Below are positions 1 through 5,487 of a stretch of DNA of 5,979 nt, piece after piece; position 1 is the stretch's first letter, and every line of letters starts with the position of its first letter. Below the pieces are notes generated by a model. It was not told where the DNA came from. It made no database searches and worked only from the letters and a program-made list of their open reading frames with translations. The stretch is from Trueperaceae bacterium (lineage in GTDB: Bacteria > Deinococcota > Deinococci > Deinococcales > Trueperaceae): NCBI GenBank assembly GCA_011390455.1, contig JAABSI010000137.1, positions 1 to 5,979 on the forward strand. Reading direction: 5' to 3'. Both the position numbers and the translations under genes were made by a program.

Positions 1-2
1 CC

Positions 3-656
3 GTGTCGTGGTACGTCACGCTCGTCACCAACACCGACGTCTACCCCGACGCGCCAACGAGCTGGGCCGAGATGTGGGGCGACCACCGCAACTCGCTCGG
101 CCTGCTGGCGCTGCCCGAGAACGCGTTCCTGCTGGAGATCACCGCGACCACCTTCTTCGGCGGCACCGACATCCTCGACACGGAGGAGGGCATCCTGCAG
201 GTGGTCGACAAGCTCGCCGAGCTGCAGCCCAACGTGCAGCTGTGGTACCGCGACGAGGGCCAGTTCCAGCAGGCGCTCCAGTCGGGCGAGATCCCGATGG
301 GGCAGTACTACCACGACGTCACCGGCATCGCCGCCGCCGAGGGCTTCCCGGTCCACTCGACCTTCCCGGCGGAGGGCGGCGTGCTCGACTCCGGCTCCTG
401 GGCCGTGTCGCGCGCATCGTCGCTGGTCGACGAGGCGCACGTGTTCATCGACTGGTTCTCCCAGCCCGAGATCCAGGACCTGGTGGCCCGCATGATCGGC
501 ACCGCGCCGACCGTCGAGCGCGAGTTCCTGTCCCTCTCCGACGAGGAGTTCGCCGCGGTGAGCGACGCCGGCACGCCCATCGTGCCGCGCTACGACATGT
601 ACCTGGAGCGCGGCGACTGGCTCAACCAGGTCTGGGCCGAGCGCGTCACGCGCTGA
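3..656 (+). CDS. Extracellular solute-binding protein of a polyamine-type ABC transporter (PotD-like), 5'-truncated
   Basis: This is the C-terminal 217 residues of a periplasmic or surface-anchored substrate-binding protein that would deliver its ligand to the permeases encoded just downstream. The frame is open to the left window edge, so the GTG at position 3 is probably an internal valine. PotD/PotF proteins are about 340-370 residues, so the signal peptide and much of lobe 1 lie outside. Visible family-like features are a TSWAEMW segment (fragment residues 19-25), an ALQSGEI/MGQYYHD stretch (90-105) and a PAEGG turn (122-126). The hydrophobic VFIDWFSQPEIQ segment (146-157) resembles the 'fid/nFll.pe.q' helix of PotD. 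Aromatic and acidic residues are plentiful, as expected for a polyamine pocket, but ligand residues cannot be assigned. It ends 49 bases before the ATPase gene. The class is fairly sure; the substrate could also be another small organic or cationic solute. Confidence 0.86.
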   Translation: MSWYVTLVTNTDVYPDAPTSWAEMWGDHRNSLGLLALPENAFLLEITATTFFGGTDILDTEEGILQVVDKLAELQPNVQLWYRDEGQFQQALQSGEIPMGQYYHDVTGIAAAEGFPVHSTFPAEGGVLDSGSWAVSRASSLVDEAHVFIDWFSQPEIQDLVARMIGTAPTVEREFLSLSDEEFAAVSDAGTPIVPRYDMYLERGDWLNQVWAERVTR

Positions 657-705
657 GGGCCGTACGGACCACGCCGCCACGGGAGCCACGCCGGCCGCGC
701 CCGGC

Positions 706-1758
706 GTGAGCGCAGCGCGTCCCGACCTCGTCATCCAGGGCCTCGGCAAGCGCTTCGGCGCCACCGTGGCCCTGGACGGCGTCGACCTGCGACTACCGGG
801 CGGTTCGCTGGTGTGCTTCGTCGGGCCCTCCGGTTGCGGCAAGACCACGCTCCTGCGCGTCATCGCGGGCCTCGAGACGCCCACGACCGGTCACCTGCTG
901 CTCGGCGACCGCGACCTCACCCGCGTCCCGGTGCACCGCCGCGACGTCGGCATGGTGTTCCAGTCCTACGCGCTGTTCCCGCACCTGACGGTGGCCGAGA
1001 ACGTCGCCTACGGCCTGCGCATCCGCGGCGTCAAGCGGCGCGAGCGCCTCTCGCGCGCCCAGGAGCTGCTCGAGCTCGTGCAACTCCCCGACGTGGCCGA
1101 CAAGCGCATCGCCGAGCTCTCGGGCGGCATGCGCCAGCGGGTCGCGATGGCGCGGGCCCTTGCGCTCGACCCCGCGCTCTTCCTGCTCGACGAGCCGCTC
1201 TCGGCGCTCGACGCCAAGCTGCGCGAGGGCATGCAGGTGGAGCTGCGGCGGCTGCAGCGGCGCGTGGGCATCACCACGATCATCGTCACGCACGACCAGG
1301 AGGAGGCCATGGCGATGGCGGACCTGGTGGTGGTCATGGGCGACAACCGCGTGCAGCAAGTGGGCCCCCCGCTGGAGATCTACCGCCGGCCGGTCAACCG
1401 CTTCGTCGCGAACTTCGTCGGCCGCAACAACTTCCTCCCCGCCCGCGTGGTGGCGTCCGACGCGGTGGAGGTGGCCGGCGTGCGTGCGACCGTCGCCCGC
1501 GACCTGCCCGTGCCGCCGGTCGGCAGCGACGTCACGGTGGCCGCCCGCCCCGAGATGCTGCGGCTCCGCGCGCAGGCGCCGGCCGGACCCGCGCTGCGCG
1601 GCACCGTCTCCATGGTCCGCGACCTCGGCCGCGCGGTCGAGACCCGCGTCCGAGTCCACGAGCAGGAACTGGTGGTGAGCGGCCGCGGTGGCTTCGCCGA
1701 GGGCGACGAGGTGTGGGTGGAACTCCCCGACGCCGGGCTCGTGGCGCTGGCGGCATGA
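706..1758 (+). CDS. potA: ABC transporter ATP-binding protein, PotA/MalK-type with TOBE domain
   Basis: This 350-residue cytoplasmic ATPase would energise import through the two downstream permeases. All nucleotide-binding motifs are present: Walker A GPSGCGKT (40-47), Q-loop FQSYALFPH (85-93), signature LSGGMRQRV (138-146), Walker B LFLLDEP (158-164) with catalytic E163, D-loop SALD (166-169) and H-loop H196 in VTHDQEEA. The FQSYALFPH and THDQEEA strings are typical of the PotA/MalK importer clade. Residues from about 240 to 345 form the regulatory C-terminal TOBE-type domain, and 350 residues is normal for the family. The start is GTG, the only start in this frame after the preceding stop that keeps the whole first strand. 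No good Shine-Dalgarno is in range; the nearest GGAG (682-685) is 20 bases away. The signature has M where this clade normally has Q. The stop overlaps the next start (ATGA). The class is certain; polyamine as substrate is inferred from neighbours. Confidence 0.95.
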   Translation: MSAARPDLVIQGLGKRFGATVALDGVDLRLPGGSLVCFVGPSGCGKTTLLRVIAGLETPTTGHLLLGDRDLTRVPVHRRDVGMVFQSYALFPHLTVAENVAYGLRIRGVKRRERLSRAQELLELVQLPDVADKRIAELSGGMRQRVAMARALALDPALFLLDEPLSALDAKLREGMQVELRRLQRRVGITTIIVTHDQEEAMAMADLVVVMGDNRVQQVGPPLEIYRRPVNRFVANFVGRNNFLPARVVASDAVEVAGVRATVARDLPVPPVGSDVTVAARPEMLRLRAQAPAGPALRGTVSMVRDLGRAVETRVRVHEQELVVSGRGGFAEGDEVWVELPDAGLVALAA

Positions 1759-2648
1759 GCGCACCGGCCGCCCGCCCCGGGCGCGACGACGGCCCCTGGC
1801 CGCACGTGCTGCTGGCCTGGCCGACCGCCGCGCTGACGGTGCTGTTCCTGGTCCCGCTCGGCATCATCGCGGCGCTGGGGTTCTTCCGCCGCATCCAGGC
1901 GGGCTTCTTCGAGGTCGCGTTCGTCACCGACAACTACGCCCGCGCGCTGGACGCCTTCCACCTCGAGCGCCTGACCGTCTCCGTCGTGCTGGCCCTGGCC
2001 GCGACGCTCGTGACGCTGCTGCTGGCGGTGCCGTTCACCTTCCTCCTGACGCGCCGGCCGCGCGCGCGGCAGGTGCCCTACCTGGTGCTGGTGCTGGCGT
2101 CGCTGTCGCTCTCCGAGGTCATCGTCGCCTTCGCCTGGTCGCTGCTGCTGTCGCGCACCTCGGGCGTCTCCAACCTGCTGGTCGCGATCGGCGTGATGGA
2201 CGCGCCTGCGTCGTGGAGCCCCGGGCTCCCGGCGGTGCTGCTCGCCTACGTGTTCATCGCGCTGCCGCTGGCGGTCCTGTCGCTCTACCCCACCTTCTCC
2301 CGCCTCGACCAAGAGCTGCCCGAGGCCGCCGGCACGATGGGCGCGACGCCGCTCGCCGGGTTCGTGACGGTCGTGTTGCCGCTGGTGCGCCGGGCCGTGG
2401 CCGCCACCGGCGCGCTGGTGTTCATCTTCGTCCTCGGCGCCTACGTGATCCCGCAAACGCTCGGGCGCCCGGCGCAGTGGACGATGCCCGTGCAGATCAC
2501 CGACCAGGCGATCATGAAGAACCACCTGCCGCTCGCGGCCTCCCTGGCGATCGTGCTGCTGGTGGTCAGCTCGCTGATCGCGGTCGCCATCGTGGCGCTC
2601 GGCGCGGGTCGCTGGCCGCGCCTCGCGCTCCCGAGGCGCGCCCGATGA
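1755..2648 (+). CDS. potB: ABC transporter permease, PotB-like (binding-protein-dependent inner-membrane component)
   Basis: This 297-residue membrane protein is one half of the transport channel. The ATG at 1755 overlaps the stop of the ATPase gene (ATGA), which indicates translational coupling; I see no clear Shine-Dalgarno. Six hydrophobic segments are visible at roughly residues 18-43, 73-98, 107-132, 158-180, 213-236 and 260-281, after a polar proline/arginine-rich N-terminus. The cytoplasmic EAA loop, which docks on the ATPase, is at about 185-210 (EAAGTMGA at 190-197, with the conserved glycine at 196). The LGAYVIPQTLG string (226-236) matches the PotB-type 'G.fvIP.lLG' segment and is the best evidence for PotB rather than a sugar-type permease. 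The frame is open far upstream of 1755, but that part is only a shadow of the ATPase gene. Its partner is the permease that follows. Confidence 0.94.
   Translation: MSAPAARPGRDDGPWPHVLLAWPTAALTVLFLVPLGIIAALGFFRRIQAGFFEVAFVTDNYARALDAFHLERLTVSVVLALAATLVTLLLAVPFTFLLTRRPRARQVPYLVLVLASLSLSEVIVAFAWSLLLSRTSGVSNLLVAIGVMDAPASWSPGLPAVLLAYVFIALPLAVLSLYPTFSRLDQELPEAAGTMGATPLAGFVTVVLPLVRRAVAATGALVFIFVLGAYVIPQTLGRPAQWTMPVQITDQAIMKNHLPLAASLAIVLLVVSSLIAVAIVALGAGRWPRLALPRRAR
2633..2636 (+). promoter_or_regulatory. Ribosome binding site for the PotC-like permease
   Basis: GAGG lies 8 bases before the ATG at 2645, inside the last codons of the preceding permease gene. It supports the overlapping ATGA start and suggests coupled but not wholly dependent re-initiation. 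Confidence 0.5.
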
Positions 2649-3439
2649 GCCGCTGGCTGCGCCGCGCGATGTTCGCGCTGGTGGTCGCGTACCTGCTCGC
2701 GCCGCTGGTGGTCGTGGCGGGCGTGAGCCTCAACCCACGTCAGGTGCTCTTCTTCCCGCCCGAGGGCTTCTCGCTGCGTTGGTACGGCACCGCGTTCAGC
2801 GACCCGGGCTGGTACCGGCCGGCCATCAACAGCCTGCTGGTGGCGACGTTCGCCGCGCTGATCGCGGTGTCGATCGCGCTGCCCCTGTCGTACGTGATGT
2901 GGCGCTACCGCGTCGGCTACGCCAAGGCCGTCATGGCGATGGGCCTGGCGCCCTTCGCGTTGCCGCCCGTGATCACCGCGCTCGGGGCGCTGGCGCTGTG
3001 GATCGTGTTGCAGAGCTACGGGCAGCCCCACACGGTCGTGCTGTCGCACGGCGCGTTCCTGACCACCCTGCCGCTCGCGACGCTGACGGTCGGGCTGCAG
3101 AACCTCAACCCGCAGCTCGTCGAGGCCGCCCGCACGATGGGCGCCACTGGCGGCACCGTGTTCCGCACGATCGTCTTCCCCTACGTGCGGCCCTACCTGC
3201 TCGCCGGCTTCGTGTTCGCCTTCGTGCTGTCGCTCAACGAGTACATCATCGCCTACATGACCGTCGGTTTCACCTTCGAGACGCTGCCGGTGAAGATCTT
3301 CGCCAGCCTGCGCTACGGCTACAGCCCGGTGATGGCGGCGATCTCGGTGCTCTTCTTCGCCGTCGCCGTGGCACTGTTCGCGCTCGTGGGCCGCGTGGGC
3401 GACCTGCCGCGGCTGCTCGGGGCGGACGAGCGGGCGTAG
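2645..3439 (+). CDS. potC: ABC transporter permease, PotC-like
   Basis: This 264-residue inner-membrane protein is the second permease and would form a heterodimer with the PotB-like protein. Its ATG overlaps the preceding stop (ATGA). Hydrophobic segments lie at about residues 8-28, 61-84, 95-122, 130-150, 184-206 and 229-248. The EAA loop at about 153-183 has EAARTMGA at 160-167, with conserved G166. The segment SLNEYIIAYM (196-205), followed by a TLPVKIF string (213-219) and an RYGYSP turn (223-228), matches the PotC-family pattern of a 'SlddFi' helix, then 'TLPvkIys..r.g.sP'. That pattern is diagnostic for this permease group. Length is normal for PotC (about 260). It is the last gene of the importer operon; the next plus-strand gene starts 92 bases on. 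The final 120 bases are overlapped antisense by the open frame of the minus-strand protease. Confidence 0.94.
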   Translation: MSRWLRRAMFALVVAYLLAPLVVVAGVSLNPRQVLFFPPEGFSLRWYGTAFSDPGWYRPAINSLLVATFAALIAVSIALPLSYVMWRYRVGYAKAVMAMGLAPFALPPVITALGALALWIVLQSYGQPHTVVLSHGAFLTTLPLATLTVGLQNLNPQLVEAARTMGATGGTVFRTIVFPYVRPYLLAGFVFAFVLSLNEYIIAYMTVGFTFETLPVKIFASLRYGYSPVMAAISVLFFAVAVALFALVGRVGDLPRLLGADERA

Positions 3440-4554
3440 CGGGCGGCGGTGTCGCTCCGCGAGGCCGTCGCACACGGTCGGTGCCCAGCACCCATCACGC
3501 CGGTTCCACGAACAGCGTGCCACAGTGGAGGATGAACCGAGACATCAGCGATCAACCGTACGTGTTCCACTCGGACCTCGTCCATCGCCTCACGCCCGTG
3601 CCCGCCGGCCAGATCGTCAGCGAGCTGTTGCACCACGACGACCACGTCAAGGTGACGCTGTTCGGCTGCGCCGACGGTCAGGAGATCGCGGACCAGATCG
3701 CGAGCAAGTCGTTCATCCTGCAGGTCCTCGCGGGCGAGGTGCGGCTCGTGCTGGACGGCAAGGAGACCGTCGCCGGCCCCGGCGGTTGGATGCGCATGGC
3801 GCCCGGCGAGCACCAGCCGATCACCGCCGTGGGCGAGGCGGTCCTGCTGCTCACGCTGCTGAAGGATTAGGGCGACCGCGTCGGGGCTCCCGAACGCGCC
3901 GTCGTGGGCCGCCAGCGCGGGCAGGTGCGACAGGCCGAACAGGAGCGCCGACACCACGATCGCCGCGATCATGGCGGCCCACGGCGGCGTGGTCGCTCCG
4001 GCGTCCGCCGGCGACAGCAGGCGCGCGGCACGCGCGAACACCCGCGCCAGCAACGACATCAGGCCCCAGCGCAGGATGATCTCCTCGGTGACGCCCCCGT
4101 AGAGCACCCCGGCGACCGTCACCGCCAGCGAGCGGTCGGCGGTCACCGTCTGACCCGCGAGCTCGCCGACGAGCAGGGAGGCCGTCAGCGCGTCCAACAC
4201 CACCAGGACCGCGCCCACCGCCGCGCCGACCGCTAGGGCGACGGGGAGGGCGGCGCGCCAGGCGCGGGCGTCGAAGGGACGCCCGGCGGCCCCCTCCGCG
4301 AGGAGCGAGCGCAGGCCGACGCGCGGCGCGAACACCAGCCCCGCCAACGTCGCGACCGCGACCAGGACGAGGGGGTTGACGATCGCGAGGGCGAGCGTCG
4401 CTGACGGTGAGAGCGTGGGCGCATCGGGCAGCGAGGCGAACACGTCGCGCACAAGCGCGAGCGACACGGGCAGCGCCGCGACGACGCCGACCGCGCCGAG
4501 GGCCAGGAGGACGAGGAAGGGGCGGAAGGTGGACTTCGGACCGGCGTGGGCCAT
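3319..4554 (-). CDS. CPBP family (CAAX/Rce1-type) intramembrane protease, C-terminus lost; frame continues antisense through the cupin gene
   Basis: Residues 1-228 (4554 down to 3871) are a convincing CPBP-family membrane protein. Hydrophobic segments lie at about 13-35, 54-76, 101-123, 143-168 and 193-212. The EExxxR motif is E157-E158-I-I-L-R162 and the FxxxH motif is F206-G-L-S-H210; both hold catalytic residues in Rce1-type glutamate/histidine proteases. The third conserved motif (a histidine followed by N/D in a late helix, about 50 residues after the FxxxH histidine) is absent. From residue 229 on, the frame is read antisense to the cupin and potC genes and becomes Q/R/H-rich and non-hydrophobic, with no matching helix before the stop at 3319. 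The formal ORF is 411 residues, but about 183 are probably not family sequence. The start is well set: ATG with GGGAGG 5 bases upstream. It is probably inactive or a recent pseudogene. Bacterial relatives act in membrane-protein processing or bacteriocin self-immunity; no target can be inferred here. Confidence 0.68.
   Translation of the reverse strand: MAHAGPKSTFRPFLVLLALGAVGVVAALPVSLALVRDVFASLPDAPTLSPSATLALAIVNPLVLVAVATLAGLVFAPRVGLRSLLAEGAAGRPFDARAWRAALPVALAVGAAVGAVLVVLDALTASLLVGELAGQTVTADRSLAVTVAGVLYGGVTEEIILRWGLMSLLARVFARAARLLSPADAGATTPPWAAMIAAIVVSALLFGLSHLPALAAHDGAFGSPDAVALILQQREQQDRLAHGGDRLVLAGRHAHPTAGAGDGLLAVQHEPHLAREDLQDERLARDLVRDLLTVGAAEQRHLDVVVVVQQLADDLAGGHGREAMDEVRVEHVRLIADVSVHPPLWHAVRGTGVMGAGHRPCATASRSDTAARYARSSAPSSRGRSPTRPTSANSATATAKKSTEIAAITGL
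3440..3531. other. Intergenic gap between potC-like and cupin genes
   Basis: 92 bases with no convincing promoter and no terminator with a T-tract. The only secondary structure noted is a 5-bp hairpin GGTGC-CCA-GCACC (3480-3492). The cupin could therefore be a read-through member of the importer operon or be transcribed from an unrecognised promoter. Confidence 0.4.
3532..3870 (+). CDS. Small single-domain cupin protein with degenerate metal site
   Basis: The product is 112 residues, a usual size for a one-domain cupin. The beta-barrel pattern is recognisable: KVTLFGCADGQEI (40-52), FILQVLAGEVRLVLDGKE (61-78, the conserved 'vqVLeGe..l.l.g' core), a VAGPGGW turn (80-86), APGEHQPI (90-97), and a closing VLLLTLLK (104-111) typical of this subgroup's end. 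Close relatives normally carry a histidine in the first motif and another in the 'PHAl' second motif. Here the first position reads A53-D54-Q55, and only H94, possibly out of register, remains in the second. Bound metal is therefore doubtful, and the protein may bind a ligand or act structurally. A GGAGG (3527-3531) abuts the ATG with no spacer, so the start is uncertain; GTG 3517 is an in-frame alternative. Function and substrate are unknown. It may or may not share the upstream operon's transcript. Confidence 0.8.
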   Translation: MNRDISDQPYVFHSDLVHRLTPVPAGQIVSELLHHDDHVKVTLFGCADGQEIADQIASKSFILQVLAGEVRLVLDGKETVAGPGGWMRMAPGEHQPITAVGEAVLLLTLLKD

Positions 4555-4559
4555 GCGAT

Positions 4560-4565
4560 CCTCCC
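4560..4565 (-). promoter_or_regulatory. Strong ribosome binding site of the CPBP protease gene
   Basis: On the minus strand this reads GGGAGG, with a 5-base spacer (ATCGC) to the ATG at 4554. It is the best Shine-Dalgarno in the window and fixes the start at 4554, not at an upstream in-frame ATG (4671) whose extra 39 residues are polar and unlike the family. A well-kept initiation site on a gene lacking its tail argues that any truncation is recent. Confidence 0.75.
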
Positions 4566-4625
4566 GCCCACGATGGTCTGGTGCGCCAGGCGCCTCGGTC
4601 GAGGGACGGGGTACCGCCATCCTCT

Positions 4626-4654
4626 TTGACACGCAGCCCCAGGGACCGTAACCT
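4626..4654 (+). promoter_or_regulatory. Sigma-70-type promoter for the lipoprotein gene
   Basis: A perfect -35 hexamer TTGACA (4626-4631) is followed by a 17-base spacer and a -10 TAACCT (4649-4654), which keeps the TAnnnT core. In DNA this GC-rich, a consensus -35 at exact optimal spacing is unlikely by chance. Transcription would begin near 4661, giving a leader of about 100 bases before the lipoprotein ATG at 4764, and would probably continue into the oxidoreductase gene. The site is in the gap between divergent genes, where a promoter is expected. Confidence 0.65.
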
Positions 4655-4752
4655 GACCCCCGGAAACGCAACTTCTACCGACCGCCGCGATCTCGCCGCC
4701 CCGGACGCAACCGCTCCGTCGCGCTGCGAGCGCGCCGAGCGGCCACCGAGAC

Positions 4753-4756
4753 GAGG
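4753..4756 (+). promoter_or_regulatory. Ribosome binding site of the lipoprotein gene
   Basis: GAGG lies 7 bases before the ATG at 4764. It decides between that start and longer in-frame readings that would put polar sequence ahead of the signal peptide. Confidence 0.65.
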
Positions 4757-4763
4757 TCGAACC

Positions 4764-5480
4764 ATGAAGATGTTCGCGGGATCCGTGAAGCCGTTCGTGC
4801 TGACGATGGTGCTGCTGGCCGGCCTGCTGGCGGCCTGCATCCCCTCGCCGGTCAACATCGTCGACCGGGCGATCGACCGCACCGTCGACCGCGCCGTCGA
4901 CACCGTCGCCGAGAGGATCGCCACGCGGATCGTCGACCGCCTCTTCGAGAACCTGTTCGCCGGACTCTTCGCCGACGTGTACGGGGCGGGCCGCGTGCGC
5001 TACGGCCCGGACTTCGGCCTCGACCTCTTCACCGGCAGCTACGAGGCCACGGTCTCGGGCACGGCGCCCGTGACCGGCACCTTCGCCGGCACGCCGACCA
5101 CCGACGACGCCGACCCGGACGAGACCAACCTCTCGTTCGGCATCCGCGGCGTCGACGAGGACGGCGCCGAGGTCGTCATGGTCTCCCTCTACCAGGTCGA
5201 GGACGAGGCCAACCCCTTCACGATCGTCCTCTTCGAGGCGGAGGACAGCGTCGAGGGCGAGGGCGGCACGTTCGCGACCGTGGTGTTCGGCGACGACGAG
5301 GAGCACGGGTACCACGGCGAGATGACCTGGACCATCGACACGGACACCCCCACGCGCCTGGCGGGCAGCTTCGCCGCCAGCGGGCTGGTCACGGAGGCCG
5401 GCCTCGGCCCCGTCGACGTCGCGGGGACCTTCGACGTGCCCATCAACCGCGCCGGCTCGTTGGTCTTCCTGCGCGACTGA
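4764..5480 (+). CDS. Predicted lipoprotein of unknown function with tetrad-repeat helix and acidic C-terminal domain
   Basis: The 238-residue product begins with a lipoprotein signal peptide: MKMFAGSVK, a hydrophobic core (about 11-23) and the lipobox LAAC, with C25 as the predicted lipidated cysteine. It should be anchored to the outer face of the membrane. Residues 33-59 form an amphipathic helix built from a four-residue unit (V/I-D-R-x: IVDR, AIDR, TVDR, AVDT, then VAER and IVDR), probably a short stalk or oligomerisation helix. A hydrophobic patch (60-73) follows. From about 85 to 238 the sequence is glycine/threonine/valine-rich and strongly acidic, with alternating patterns suggesting beta strands (for example FTIVLFEAE, TFATVVFGD, LAGSFAASG, VAGTFDVP). 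I do not recognise the family and assign no function. Its own promoter and RBS lie upstream. The GMC oxidoreductase starts 7 bases after the stop, so the two are likely co-transcribed and may be functionally linked. Confidence 0.85.
   Translation: MKMFAGSVKPFVLTMVLLAGLLAACIPSPVNIVDRAIDRTVDRAVDTVAERIATRIVDRLFENLFAGLFADVYGAGRVRYGPDFGLDLFTGSYEATVSGTAPVTGTFAGTPTTDDADPDETNLSFGIRGVDEDGAEVVMVSLYQVEDEANPFTIVLFEAEDSVEGEGGTFATVVFGDDEEHGYHGEMTWTIDTDTPTRLAGSFAASGLVTEAGLGPVDVAGTFDVPINRAGSLVFLRD
4860..4907 (+). repeat. 12-base tandem repeat encoding V/I-D-R-x units
   Basis: Four successive 12-base units begin at 4860, 4872, 4884 and 4896: GTCGACCGGGCG, ATCGACCGCACC, GTCGACCGCGCC and GTCGACACCGTC. They encode the tetrad repeat just after the lipid anchor of the lipoprotein. 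The first three differ at only a few positions each, consistent with local duplication within the gene. The protein pattern continues in looser form to about position 4940. Confidence 0.7.
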
Positions 5481-5487
5481 AGCCCGC

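Larger units (their letters stand above)
4555..4763. other. Divergent intergenic region between protease and lipoprotein genes
   Basis: This 209-base gap is the largest non-coding stretch of the window. It carries the rightward promoter, the RBS of each divergent gene, a small inverted repeat CCTCG-GT-CGAGG (4593-4604) and a GC-rich hairpin in the lipoprotein leader (stem 4720-4725 with 4729-4734, loop GCG). I find no convincing leftward promoter for the protease and no terminator. Confidence 0.6.

Noticed and set aside
813..1754. Long in-frame upstream extension of the PotB-like gene overlapping the ATPase gene
   Set aside because: It is a proline/arginine/alanine-rich shadow of the ATPase in another frame. 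The ATGA overlap at 1755 and the first membrane segment define the real start.
3480..3492. Hairpin GGTGC-CCA-GCACC as a terminator after the importer operon
   Set aside because: The stem is only 5 bp, no T-tract follows, and such hairpins are frequent in GC-rich DNA.
2441..3523. Long minus-strand open frame under the permease genes
   Set aside because: Its translation is Q/R/H-rich with no motif or hydrophobic pattern, as expected antisense to GC-rich coding DNA.
4645..4673. Leftward promoter for the protease (TACGGT -10 on the minus strand with TTGCGT upstream)
   Set aside because: The spacer is 15 bases and both hexamers are weak; it also overlaps the much better rightward promoter.
3851..4924. 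Alternative minus-strand frame overlapping the protease and lipoprotein genes
   Set aside because: Arginine/glycine-rich low-complexity shadow; the competing frame carries the CPBP motifs and a strong RBS.
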